A program made the position numbers and the translations under genes. The notes under the pieces are model-generated. The model searched no databases and was not told the origin of the DNA. It worked only from the letters and a program-made list of their open reading frames with translations. A stretch of 64,000 bases of DNA from Semisulcospira habei (taxonomy: Eukaryota; Mollusca; Gastropoda; Semisulcospiridae), in assembly GCA_036245525.1 (NCBI GenBank), contig BTPG01000005.1, forward strand, positions 211,797,538 through 211,861,537. The letters are read 5' to 3'. Positions 13,160 through 25,000 of the stretch are shown here, piece after piece. Position 1 is the first letter of the stretch. Each line of letters begins with the position of its first letter.

Positions 13160-15988
13160 TTAGCCGGTAAAGCCCTGAATGAATGGCTGTAGGAGCTGCG
13201 CAAGCATGCGCATCCTCTGCGTTGCGTCTAATCCGGGTGTAATGGCAGGGCTCTCCCACCCTCTGGTCGGTGTGGGATTAGCGGTGGCGAGGGCGTGAAG
13301 GGCGCTGTTAGAGCCTTGGTCGGAGGGTGGAATGCGCGGAAATTCGCGTTCTGACGGAGTGAACTGCCCGGCGTGACCTTGCTGGGGACAGAATGTCGGG
13401 GGGTAACCAGGCTGGGCAGAGTTGTAACTGGCATTGTCAGACATGTTGAACTGGGTTTGAGCAGAATGGGCTTGGCAAATTTGAGACTGTTGAAAATGGG
13501 CTTGAACGTGGTTGGAATTAGCTTGGCTGGGAGGGGTTTGGTTGTTGTGGGGGTGGGCGTTGATGTGGGCATGGTTGGGGTGGGAATGGTTGGGATGGGT
13601 ATGGACTTTGAAATTGTTTCCTCCATTTGCTTGTCCCCATCCTGTGCCCCTGCCAGAAGCCTGATTCTGGTAGTGCTGTGGTCCTCGATTTTGAGGGTTG
13701 GTAGGCGCATGACGATCCGCTTTCGGCACATCGTATCCCGGTGAGCGGCGTGCTGCTCCGGCGAACCTGATGGCGAGTGCCAGTCGCTTGGTGCCTTCCT
13801 CTGTCAGGTGACTTCTGTCTCTCTGGAACAGAGTCTGACGCGGCGCAAGATTAGCTGTCAAGAAACGGGGGACATGGTCGATGTAGGGGATCTTGACCTG
13901 CTCACACACAGCCCTGAGATTGTCGTTGGAAGCAAACACAGCCTTTGCCAGGTAATGTTCAGTTCCACCTGGAATAATGCAGGATATGTACACAGCGGCG
14001 CTGGGAAAGGCTGAGCGTAGGAAACGGAAGAGCTGGTCCCAGGACTGCTTGCTGACGGCGCCCACTTTGCAGCTGTTGATACCAACATGCGTCGTCACAC
14101 GGCGGATGTGGGGCATTGGTGGCAAAGTGCGGAGCCACTCAGTGACATCAGCTACAGTCAGGCCGGAGACAGACAGATTCTGTACAAGGGCACCGTCGAC
14201 AGACATCCTGCGCTCGTCAACACCTTTCAGCACAGAATCCCCGATTAACAGCGTGTTGACACCTGGTCGTACTTGCAGGAGCTGAAGCTGTTCTAGGGGT
14301 GCATTGTCCTTAGCGCTGATGTTACTGTCGTTGGTAATGCGGGTGGAGGTATCGTGTCCTCGTCTGTTCTCGGGTGCATTTTCCTTAGCGCTGATGTTAC
14401 TGTCGTTGGTAATGCGGGTGGAGGTATCGTGGCCTCGTCTGTTCTCATCCAACTCAGACAATACAGAATACCGGTTTTTAACTGGAACTTGCACGAGGAG
14501 TGTGTTGTCGGTCGTGGTAGAGTCTTTAGGGGGAGGGGACATGAGGGATTGTGAGACACTATCTTTTTGGGGTGAGCATTTGGGGGCGTTGGGGGTTTCG
14601 TTGGCTGGTTCAAAATTCTGGGTGTTGCTGCAGGCACTGACTTTAGACAGGGATTCCACTTGCTTTTTTAGGTCTTTTAGTCTACTGGCATGGTTGTCTC
14701 TACTGCTAGCCAGTTGAGTCACTTTCTCATTTAGCCTGACGTGGTCCGCTGAGAGTCCTTCTACAGCTGAGTTAATGCTTTCTGCATATTCCTCAACTGC
14801 CTTTCTCCCACTTTTCGCCTTGACCTCGTTATCTCGCACAAGGCAGTCCATCTCTGCAAGGGTCTTAGTGTGTGCAGCACACTGGTTCTTGACATTAGCC
14901 AGTTCAGTTTGCACTTCTTGTAGCTGGATTTGGAGGCACCTAATAGTAGCTACGTTCAGGGCTAGTTGCTGCTGCATTCGCGCAACGCACGTTAGTTCTG
15001 GGTTTTGTGCTATTTGTGCTAGAGTTGCGAGTGAAATGGGCTGATCAGCGGTTGTTGTCGAGAGGTCGCAAGGCTGGTAAAATGTAATGGCCGGCTGGCT
15101 GACCTGGGTTAAGGACACATGAGTAATCAGGTCAGATAAAGAGGGACTGCTGTTATCACCTGAGGCGCTGCTGGGGACTGAAGAGTCGGCATCTTTGGAT
15201 CCACTGACGTCAGTCGTGTCACTGGCCGACACGTCATCTCCCGAGGCGCTGCTGAGGACTGAAGAGTCGGCATCTTTGGATCCACTGGCGTCAGTCGTGT
15301 CACTGGCCGACACGTCAGGATTAGTTTCGATAGCCTGGGCTGGAGTTATGTGAGTCTTGTCAGATTCAGATGCAGTGTGTTTCGCTTCCGTGGCTGGTGG
15401 CTGCGGTATGTGGGTAGTGCTTGCACTAATCTCCTTTGTGCATTCAGCCGAAACGTCACTGACGGCATCTTTGGTCAGAGATGAGACCGCACTAATCTCA
15501 TCAGTGCAGTCAGACGGAACATCGCGGGCAGTGGGTAGAGGTGACGGGATTTCAGGTGCGGACTGGGATTGAGAGGAGGCCATGTTGTCTACAGTGTCTT
15601 TTAACATCCGAAATTCTTCATCGACCCATTCTTGGCAGCAGTTTCCTTGAATAGTAACAGTCCCTGTGGTGTAATATACAGTTATTGTGACGAGTTTCTT
15701 CGATCCATTCCACAGTTGCACAAGTGTTTCAAACAGTTTGTTGGTGTACGGAGGGTCAATGGGAACAGGTGCACTCAGTACGCTTTGCTTCTTGTCTCTG
15801 TCTTCCCAGCGCAGATTCACTCCTGTGGGCATAAGCTCTTCAACATACAGCGTATGCAGGACACGTCGCCATAGGGGAACTCTTGCTATGTCGGACTCAA
15901 ACTTTACTTGGATCGGGTCTCTCGTTCGGATAATCTTTTCAAGGGAAAGGCGAGAGTTTGATGAAGAGGAGCGTGTGGAGGGGCCCAT
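13160..15988 (-). CDS. LINE ORF1: SGNH-esterase RNA-binding-type protein
   Basis: 942 residues, uninterrupted. Residues about 30-130 form a conserved N-terminal module (VTVYYTTGTVTIQGN) typical of molluscan CR1-like ORF1 proteins. Residues 140-330 are Ser/Thr/Asp-rich and include a near-perfect duplication (about 225-280). Residues 340-450 look like a coiled coil. A second duplication, RRGHDTSTRITNDSNISAK, lies at 517-560. The SGNH-type esterase spans about 578-740, with LLIGDS (Ser585), HVGIN (634-638) and DRSH (Asp724, His727). The C terminus is His-, Asn- and Gln-rich. The protein is expected to bind element RNA. Esterase domains are known in CR1-group ORF1 proteins, but their substrate is not settled. 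Confidence 0.88.
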   Translation of the reverse strand: MGPSTRSSSSNSRLSLEKIIRTRDPIQVKFESDIARVPLWRRVLHTLYVEELMPTGVNLRWEDRDKKQSVLSAPVPIDPPYTNKLFETLVQLWNGSKKLVTITVYYTTGTVTIQGNCCQEWVDEEFRMLKDTVDNMASSQSQSAPEIPSPLPTARDVPSDCTDEISAVSSLTKDAVSDVSAECTKEISASTTHIPQPPATEAKHTASESDKTHITPAQAIETNPDVSASDTTDASGSKDADSSVLSSASGDDVSASDTTDVSGSKDADSSVPSSASGDNSSPSLSDLITHVSLTQVSQPAITFYQPCDLSTTTADQPISLATLAQIAQNPELTCVARMQQQLALNVATIRCLQIQLQEVQTELANVKNQCAAHTKTLAEMDCLVRDNEVKAKSGRKAVEEYAESINSAVEGLSADHVRLNEKVTQLASSRDNHASRLKDLKKQVESLSKVSACSNTQNFEPANETPNAPKCSPQKDSVSQSLMSPPPKDSTTTDNTLLVQVPVKNRYSVLSELDENRRGHDTSTRITNDSNISAKENAPENRRGHDTSTRITNDSNISAKDNAPLEQLQLLQVRPGVNTLLIGDSVLKGVDERRMSVDGALVQNLSVSGLTVADVTEWLRTLPPMPHIRRVTTHVGINSCKVGAVSKQSWDQLFRFLRSAFPSAAVYISCIIPGGTEHYLAKAVFASNDNLRAVCEQVKIPYIDHVPRFLTANLAPRQTLFQRDRSHLTEEGTKRLALAIRFAGAARRSPGYDVPKADRHAPTNPQNRGPQHYQNQASGRGTGWGQANGGNNFKVHTHPNHSHPNHAHINAHPHNNQTPPSQANSNHVQAHFQQSQICQAHSAQTQFNMSDNASYNSAQPGYPPTFCPQQGHAGQFTPSEREFPRIPPSDQGSNSALHALATANPTPTRGWESPAITPGLDATQRMRMLAQLLQPFIQGFTG

Positions 15989-16160
15989 TGTAAGGGGATG
16001 GTGGTGTCGCCATAGTCACTTACTCGAGGTGTGACGACATGTTGGTCGCTAATCAGCTGGACACCTACTTGAAAGGATAAGTCGCCAGCCAAAGCTGGCC
16101 GACAAGTCAGTGCGTCCGTCAGTCTTACAAGGTCACTCAACCATGATGCCACTCAGCTTC

Positions 16161-16728
16161 ACAGATCACGGCTAAGCCAGAGTTGTATCACACACGAAGC
16201 GTGAGGAGAGTGTGGCGCAGCATCCGCATGATCGTGGCCGATGTTTGTAAACACTGGCGAGTCAACAGCAGAGCCGAGTTTAGCAGAGCCGAGTTTTACT
16301 GTAGCGTTTGTGTGGCGTTATCAGCTCTGACTCGGCTACGTTTGAAAGACTCAGAGGCGGTGTGATGTATGCCAGAGTGCGCGCAACGATAAACCACCTA
16401 CAACAGAGAAATATAGGAAGCGCGGTTTTCGACTGCGCGCCGTGTACAGCCGTTGTAGACCGGGCCCATATCAGTGAAGACTGAACAAAGAAATCTGTGA
16501 AAAGTATAAATAATCCACGAGAATCGTAGAATGTCACGAAAATAACATCACCATTGTGTAGAGGATCATATCACATCATATCATGAGGTGGTCAGAGCAG
16601 ATCAGGATAACAAGCACGTGTACAGTCAAGGAAAGCGCCCCTGGTGGCCCCCGTGCTGACTAAACAGTCTCACATGACACTCTCTCCGGGACTATGACCA
16701 TGATATTCATCTCCCGGTTGCAGCTGAA
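16161..16728. other. Spacer between LINE 5' end and gene A
   Basis: GC-rich at first, with a direct repeat of AGCAGAGCCGAGTTT near 16268-16292; it may include LINE 5' UTR or promoter. From about 16550 it is likely the 3' flank of gene A. I see no ORF or clear AATAAA on the minus strand. Confidence 0.4.
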
Positions 16729-16826
16729 TGAGTGAGCTTAGTCCTGCGCCAGACACTAAGCAAGGTGCTCCACTTTAGCGGAGCACCTTGCTTAGTGACT
16801 GGCGCCGGACTTAGATCACTCATGCG
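16729..16826. repeat. Foldback element downstream of gene A
   Basis: Imperfect palindrome with arms around AGCAAGGTGCTCC and outer arms TGAGTGAGCTTAGTCC and its near complement. It lies 60 bp beyond the gene A stop codon, so it is probably transcribed in the 3' UTR and could form a hairpin there. Confidence 0.75.
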
Positions 16827-16885
16827 AATGATCCTTGGTCTAGTGTATCAGGGCCCACTCCGGTCTTCTGTCAGACCTTCCTCTT

Positions 16886-17097
16886 CTATCTGGGATGGAA
16901 GAGGTCACAGCAGAGCAGGAGGACAGCCACTGACACCAGCACCGCGGCCCCCGTCGCCCCCATGCTGATGGCAGACACGCGCGCATCCCAGGCAGACGTC
17001 CTAAGGGCTCGAAATTGGGACAGGTTCCGGCGCTGCAACGTTATGTTCTGATGGATGACCCGCACAAGAATGGCCAGATCTTGGCTTTTTGGCACCG
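16886..17097 (-). CDS. Gene A exon 7: membrane span and stop
   Basis: 212 bp. It encodes a juxtamembrane stretch (LVRVIHQNITLQRRNLSQF), the membrane span GATGAAVLVSVAVLLLCC, then DLFHPR and TAG. In gene B the same place reads CGC and the tail continues for 16 more residues, so the gene A tail is shortened by a nonsense change. Confidence 0.84.
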
Positions 17098-18711
17098 CTG
17101 TATAGTAAGACAGAAGACAGAGATAATGACGTGGCAGTGCTACGTGGCACCATGAAAGGTTTTGATGGGATCCTCGGACGGCAACATAGCATCTGAACTT
17201 ATAATAAATTAATTGCGGTGATTATAAAGGCGCATTATACAATTCCATGAATCGGCTCAAAGGGAATCCAAGCGCACGCTCACGTGAAACACACGCATGA
17301 ACACAAACACAGTACGAGACAAATACATGCAATTTACGCGGTGCGATCGGTCAGCTCAGCTATTTTAGTGTCGGAAACTTTGTTCGCTTGTATTTTAAAA
17401 TTATGAAGTGGCCTGAAATCGACACCAAAGAGGAAAAGCTGAAGTATCCGGAGATCAACCCCCGACGGTCCGCCCGAATTAACTTATTCCAGATGTAAGA
17501 CATACGGATACGCGGCTACAGTCGCGTATCCGTATGTCTTACGTCTGGAATGAGTTAACGGGGACACTTACTAGAAGAGAAGAGCCCGACCACGGAACAG
17601 GTATCGAACATCACACCTCTCACATTGGTGGCAGACGCCTAAAACCCTGCACAGAAGACCGCCGCGCTCAGTTCAAATTATTTTGAGTGTTTCGTCGGTT
17701 GTAATGTGTTTGGTGACTCTAATCACAATATTACCTGTTGTGTTGATGGGTGGACATTTACACTGGCAAAGCTTCGTGCTGCCGGACGTGATAGTTGCCA
17801 AAGCCGCGGGTCCACTGGTCAGCGCTGAGGACAGCGTTTGTGAAGGGATCTGTGCAGAGAAAGTGGTATCAGAGTGGAATTGGAAATGTAGGAAATAAAT
17901 CTTATCTCCGTCTCAATCATCCAAACTTGAAAAGTAAAGTGTAAACATAAAGGAGTTGTGCTTAATCAAGTTTATTACCAGATCTTCATCGTTTCCCTCG
18001 CCAGAATAACTCGTTTATGTTGTGATGGTTGCTGTGATAACATCTTTTTATGACATGTTTTCATCCTTATGTATGCTGGGATTATTAGTTTGTGTGTGAT
18101 AATTGGTGTGATATAATTTTTGTCTTTAGTAACTGACATCAAGACACATTCCAACGCTTTTATTGTTTTTTGGTGTGTTTTTTTTTTACATGGAAACATA
18201 TTGCAATAAACTATCTTATCTTAACAACTGATATATTTAAAAAAATAATAATCTTTCGCTCACAAAATACTTTGGACACAAGAACAAACACATGTTGGTC
18301 TCCAAGCGTTCTGTATGTCCCACAGTTTACCATCATTGTATCTCAGTTTGGGTTTGTAGCCAGAGGAATAAAGAAAGATCTCTAAACGACGTTTGTTCTT
18401 TCACTTTTTTTAGCCCCAAGTGTGTGGAACTCAGTGCCAATTGAAATGCGGAATCTGCCCACATTGTCACAGTTCAAAGCTCACTTAAACACTTTACTTT
18501 TCTGTCGGGCATTTAACATTTTAGCTCACCTTTAGCTAACTGTTCATCCCTTTTTTTTCTGATTCTGGAGATAGGTGGATGTAAGGTGATGGGAAGAGAT
18601 GGGGTGGGTTAAAGTAGCGTATAATTGTGGGTGTGTCTGAGAGAGAGGGTGTGTAGTTGTGCATGCGCAGTGAGTCCAGTGTTTTCATGGAGAACAGCGC
18701 TATACAAGAAC

Positions 18712-18776
<65 letters not shown>

Positions 18777-21700
18777 GTGCGGAAAGCATGTTCGCGCCTG
18801 TTCCGCGTTTCCTGGTGTATGTGCGGACTGTGATAGTCTCAGACCAGCACACTACAATAATACCGGTTATTTGGACTTTTATGTTCATTGGGCTGAAGTC
18901 GGCGGCAGTGGGCCCGCGCACGACAGTGCGCAGGCCCACTGCGGCCGACTTTGGCCCGATTGCCTTTTGCGTTCTGGGACAACCCAACACGTACCGCTGT
19001 GTCGGCAAACTTGTACGCAGTGGACGTGGTTTGCTGTGTCGTCTCGGCGTCGGACGAGCTGAGGGGGAGTGGGTCAGTGGTCGTTGCTCTCTCAGTTGTA
19101 CCGGTTAACGATGTGCTGTCAGTCGTGTCCAGGGATTCAGCTGTCATTATATCGCTGAAACTGTTTGTCCACTGTGTGAAAAGAGAACGGTGGATGGTGG
19201 TCATTGTCTAAATTTACTTGTATTTACTCCCCTGTGCATGCATCAACAAACTACATGCGCGAGGTGTGTGAGAGTTTTTTTTTTTATTTATTTATTTTAA
19301 TTGGGTCTACGTGTATCGGTGACGTATACACACGGGATTGGGGTTGGGGCGAGGGGGTAATTTGTAAATATGAATGGGTCAAATCACTTCACACCAATCC
19401 TGTCTAACTGTTTATCTCTCAGTGATTGTTGAGGAAATATAAGCAGCGGCCAAAACACACACCTTTAGCTCATTCGAGACGCGCCACCTCCGGATGCGCG
19501 GCTTATGCAGCGTATCCGGAGGCGGCACGTCTCGAATGAGTTAACAATTGTTGTTTGTGATTATATTTGGAGCTAACATTCACAGCCGACAAAATCAGTG
19601 AGATCAGTCGACCGTAGTGGTCAAGAGGAAAGTTGGGAAACGGCAAAGCTAATCAGGGACTACCCTCTAACCATTTGAGGTCAATCCACTTCCTTCCACG
19701 AGTGTGTAGCTGTAAAAGAACAGCTTCCAGGTTTGAGAATTATGTCTTACTCATGAAAGTGTCTTTATGTGAGAAATGAAGCGGGGGGGAGGGAGGCGGG
19801 GGGGGGGGGGGGCGGGAGGCACTACAGAATACAGTGGGATATTGCCCTAACTAAACGGCCCTTCATATTACCAAACAGAAGAAGAAGAAGAAAAACTCAA
19901 CTTGCCTGGCTTACATGAAGCGGAGTAGAAGGCCAGCAAGGGCTGAGGATAGGTGCTGACCAGGCAAAAAGACGTGCGATAGTTCCGCCATACAAATAGC
20001 CCGAGAAAGGCCTGCAGACTGTTGGCGTGGTTGTGCAGTCTCTTTTGTCCTGTACACGCAGGTACCCGTTGGTCTGACTGACCAGGGCAGTCCGTGGCGT
20101 GTAAGTAGCAGTAGAATTCCCCGCCACGAATGACGTAGCTGTAAACTGTCGGAAAGAAAAGCCTCGTGTAGTTTAACCCCCTTCACTGCACACTGGCCGA
20201 CGTTGACGCGAAGGACACAAATGAAATGGGCACAAAGAAGACAGGACTAACAAGATACACAAATCCTCATGAGCCCCCGCCACTGGGTAGCGTTCGCCCT
20301 GCCCCGGAAGTTAAGGGGTTAGCCCCCTTGTGTATGCAGCCACTGGTACTGTATACAGGGTTTACACGTTGTACCCCAAGACCGAAATCCCCAAAGTTTG
20401 CCGCTGTCCTCTGAAGACTGCAGTGTAGTGCAGGACACAGATCGACCAGGATAGTTCAAGGGTGATGTCAGAATAGCTTGGCGCCCATAGGCGCCAAGCT
20501 ATTCTGGCATCACCCTTGAACTGTCATGGTCGATCCTTATCTTGCTGTGGTGTGTCTGGGGCAGAATGAGTTAAGGTAAGGTACAGTGCCAGTGGCTACG
20601 TGCGCCAGGGGTTTTAGCATCGATGATTCCTGCTTGAGTCATCGCGACAGGAGCGGTTACAAACGGCCAAGAAACCCGTTCAGAATAGCAAAGAGTAAAG
20701 GCGCTCTGCACCAGTGACGAATCAAATGTATGGTGGTCTGTGAGTTTGGACCTTAGGGCTTTTTGCAAAAAGCGTTCAAAATCACGCTCTAGCACGCGCA
20801 TGCCGTTGTATTGACAGCGGGCGGCAGTCGTTTCAACATCTCAACAAATCTGAAGAAATGTATATGTATAGGCCAACCACTGGAAAAAATAAAATTAAAC
20901 GCATTTTTTAAAAAAAGATTTGTTGCGATGTGCTGTGTAGTCCAGGAGACAGATCGACCGTGATAGTTCAAGAGTGGTGCCAGAATAGTATGGCGCCCAT
21001 AGGCGCCAAGCTATTCTGGCATCACCCTTGAACTATTATATCTAGCTGTCAGTGTTAAAAAGAGTTAAAGAAAAATATATCGTGATACTGAGTCGTAAAT
21101 TTACCAGGAGTTAGACTTCGTACCAAAACCAGATGACACAAAATCTTTTTAACTCATTCGCGGCGAGCTGAATCCGGGTACGTGGCTTTATGCCTTTTGT
21201 GTCGCTTGATGCCAACCTATCCGGATACAACTCGGCGAGAATGAGTTGATGCTGATTCCCTTCGAAAATACTATTTTGAATGAATAAAATGATACGTTAC
21301 AGCGGTTCCCGTAACAGACAGGTACGCGGTGGAGTTCCGCTCGGCAACAAACACCAGATGGCGCTCCGTGGCGTCTGCAAAGAAGACAAACACGTCATAA
21401 CAACTCTGCCACGCCGATACGGGAAGGGGGACAACCATGACACACTCTGCCAGGCTGGAGTCCGGTTTAACAAACTGCGCCACCAGGACCGGGTTGTTAG
21501 CGACGATTTCCACAGGAGTGACGGACGCGCGTGTGAACTGGAACACCGTTCTGACGGATGACCTGTATGTGACGTCAGCATAGGTGAAGGTCGTGTTGAT
21601 ATCACCCGTGATGACCTTGACGATCTCCCGAGGCAATGGAAATGCAGCGTCGCCGTGCAGAATATACCTGCAAAACAAAAAGAACCTTGACAGTCCCCAG

Positions 21701-22033
21701 TTAGAAAACGTCTTCGGGCTCGAGAACCTTGACAGTAGTCATTGTAATTATTCTAATTAACCCATGAGGCAATTAAAAAAAAGGGCGAAATTTTCATCGT
21801 CGCGATTTTCTTCGTAAATATGCTTTGATCCGCATTATTTTGACTCAAGGCTTCAGAGAATTTTTTTTTTTTTAAGGAGTGATATGCCTTTTTTTATTTT
21901 GTAAATAATTATTTGTATATTTATGTTTGCATGATGTTTGTCTATTGTAAAACGCCTAGAGCTTTTTTGGAGGTTAGGAGCTGTTTAAATATCTATGATG
22001 ATTATTATATAGTAGTAGTAGTAGTAGTAGTAG

Positions 22034-22069
<36 letters not shown>

Positions 22070-25000
22070 TAGTAGTAGTAGTAGTAGTAATAGTAGTAGT
22101 CGTAGTAGTAGTAGCAGTGTGTAAAGAGAGCGTTCAGAATTAAACTAATTGTGCCCGAGGTACGAAAGACCCACATTTTGGAGGTATCCTCTGAGGACTG
22201 CATTACAATTCAGGAGACAGATCCACCATGATACTTCAAGGGTGGCGGCAGAATAGCTTGGCGCCTATAGGCGCCAAGCTATTCTGGCATCACCCTTGAA
22301 CTATCATGGTCGAGCCATATCTTGCTGAGGTGTGTCGCGGGCAGAATGAGTTAATAATCTCACGTCGATGACTTATGACGTCATCATTGACCCTACTATC
22401 ACGGGATACTGAAGGTGAAATGGGGAGCATCTGCAGATGTCACAGCTGGAAACCAACCAGAGTGCAGTGTTACTAGTGTCCGTGTGAATGCAAATCCGGC
22501 CTGTTTAGTCTTGACCTACTTTTCGTCTGTAAAAGGCACCTATAAAAGCAACATGATTTACAAAACACGAAAAACAAAAAAGTAGTTTAATTTTATGTTA
22601 GCGGCCATATTTACCTGATCAAGTGGATATGGGTGTGTTCATCATCTCACTGCTAAAACACTGGAGCATAAAAATAGAGGCACACTGCTCAATTTCAGGT
22701 GTCTTGCTTGAGCGAGTTTGGTTTGCGGGGAGCTACCGGGGAATTGAACCCCGCCAGCAGACCCCCAAGCCATCGGGGACCCTACTTCAGTGCACGGGGC
22801 CTAGTCTGCAAAAAAGTGGGCAGAGGGATTGGGGGTGAGAAAGGGCAGAGGCTCGAGAGCTGGGAGATGGAAGATGTCAGGGTGGGTGCTTCAAATACTC
22901 GATGCTCAAAAGACCATCAGACCGACGTGGGCCGTCGTTGGAAAGCGGGTGGTTGTGCACGGACCAACCGCAGCCGACGTCGCCCCGATGACGTTTACGT
23001 ACTCTGTATACTTGAGGCGGGAGACTATCCCAGGTGGGTATACTTGAGGCGGGAGACTATCCCAGGTGGGTATACTTGAGGCGGGAGACTATCCCAGGTG
23101 GGTATACTTGAGGCGGGAGACTATCCCAGGTGGGTATACTTGAGGCGGGAGACTATCCCAGGTGGGTATACTTGAGGCGGGAGACTATCCCAGGTGGGTA
23201 TACTTGAGGCGGGAGACTATCCCAGGTGGGTATACTTGAGGCGGGAGACTATCCCAGGTGGGTATACTTGAGGCGGGAGACTATCCCAGGTGGGTATACT
23301 TGAGGCGGGAGACTATCCCAGGTGGGTATACTTGAGGCGGGAGACTATCCCAGGTGGGTATACTTGAGGCGGGAGACTATCCCAGGTGGGTATTGTGCGG
23401 AGAAGAAGGTAAACACCCTGTAGTCCGTTCGGCACTGACTTGTCTCACAGCGTTTACGTACTCTGTATACTTGAGGCGGGAGACTATCCCAGGTGGGTAT
23501 TGTGCGGAGAAGAAGGTAAACACCCTGTAGTCCGTTCGGCACTGACTTGTCTTGCAGCGTTTGCGTACTCTGTATACTTGAGGCGGGAGACTATCCCAGG
23601 TGGGTATACTTGAGGCAGGAGACTATCCCAGGTGGGTATACTTGAGGCGGGAGACTATCCCAGGTGGGTATTGTGCGGAGAAGAAGGTAAACACCCTGTA
23701 GTCCGTTCGGCACTGACTTGTCTCACAGCGTTTGCGTACTCTCTATACTTGAGGCGGGAGACTATCCCAGGTGGGTATACTTGAGGCGGGAGACTATCCC
23801 AGGTGGGTATACTTGAGGCGGGAGACTATCCCAGGTGGGTATACTTGAGGCGGGAGACTATCCCAGGTGGGTATTGTGCGGAGAAGAAGGTAAACACCCT
23901 GTAGTCCGTTCGGCACTGACTTGTCTTGCATCGTTTACGTACTCTGTATACTTGAGGCGGGAGACTATCCCAGGTGGGTATTGTGCGGAGAAGAAGGTAA
24001 ACACCCTGTAGTCCGTTCGGCACTGACTTGTCTTGCATCGTTTACGTACTCTGTATACTTGAGGCGGGAGACTATCCCAGGTGGGGACTTGTGCGGAGAA
24101 GAAGGTAAACACCCTGTAGTCCGTTCGGCACTGACTTGTCTTGCAGCGTTTACGTACTCTGTATACTTGAGGCGGGAGACTATCCCAGGTGGGTATTGTG
24201 CGGAGAAGAAGGTAAACACCCTGTAGTCCGTTCGGCACTGACTTGTCTTGCAGCGTTTGCGTACTCTGTATACTTGAGGCGGGAGACTATCCCAGGTGGG
24301 TATACTTGAGGCAGGAGACTATCCCAGGTGGGTATACTTGAGGCGGGAGACTATCCCAGGTGGGTATTGTGCGGAGAAGAAGGTAAACACCCTGTAGTCC
24401 GTTCGGCACTGACTTGTCTCACAGCGTTTGCGTACTCTGTATACTTGAGGCGGGAGACTATCCCAGGTGGGTATACTTGAGGCGGGAGACTATCCCAGGT
24501 GGGTATACTTGAGGCGGGAGACTATCCCAGGTGGGTATACTTGAGGCGGGAGACTATCCCAGGTGGGTATACTTGAGGCGGGAGACTATCCCAGGTGGGT
24601 ATTGTGCGGAGAAGAAGGTAAACACCCTGTAGTCCGTTCGGCACTGACTTGTCTTGCATCGTTTACGTACTCTGTATACTTGAGGCGGGAGACTATCCCA
24701 GGTGGGTATTGTGCGGAGAAGAAGGTAAACACCCTGTAGTCCGTTCGGCACTGACTTGTCTTGCAGCGTTTGCTGTTGCTCTTCCGGCGTGTGCATAGCA
24801 GGTGTTTTAATTTTGGGATTTGGACACTCGCCTGGCCATGGATGATTTTAAACATCATGGACAGGCGGCTATCTAGGCGTGGTTGTTCATGGTCGGCCAG
24901 TTGAGGATGTAGAGCATGTCCGTGACGCTCCAGGTGTTTGAGGTGGCGATTGAGGACAAATCTGGCTGCTCGACACTGGACCATCTCTAACATGTTGATG

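Larger units (their letters stand above)
9055..16160 (-). mobile_element. Nearly full-length CR1-like LINE with two intact ORFs
   Basis: Minus-strand element of about 7.1 kb. It contains ORF1 (13160-15988), an 898-bp inter-ORF spacer, ORF2 (9406-12261), a 350-bp 3' UTR, and three tandem 8-bp CATTGATT units at the very 3' end (about 9058-9083). Short 8-bp terminal repeats, an esterase in ORF1 and no poly(A) tail are hallmarks of the CR1/L2 group. The 5' limit is an estimate, because no second copy of the 5' UTR is available here. It lies downstream of gene A, in the same orientation. Confidence 0.88.

Noticed and set aside
13373..15572. Several plus-strand ORFs opposite LINE ORF1
   Set aside because: Shadows of the 942-codon ORF1 on the minus strand.
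22735..22800. Possible tRNA gene on the minus strand (T-arm-like GGGGTTCAATTCCCC)
   Set aside because: No acceptor stem, D-arm or anticodon arm could be paired around it by eye.
22990..24993. Possible CRISPR-like array (regular repeats with 75-bp spacers)
   Set aside because: The spacers are identical to each other, unit numbers between them vary, and the sequence derives from a LINE coding region in an animal genome. It is a minisatellite.
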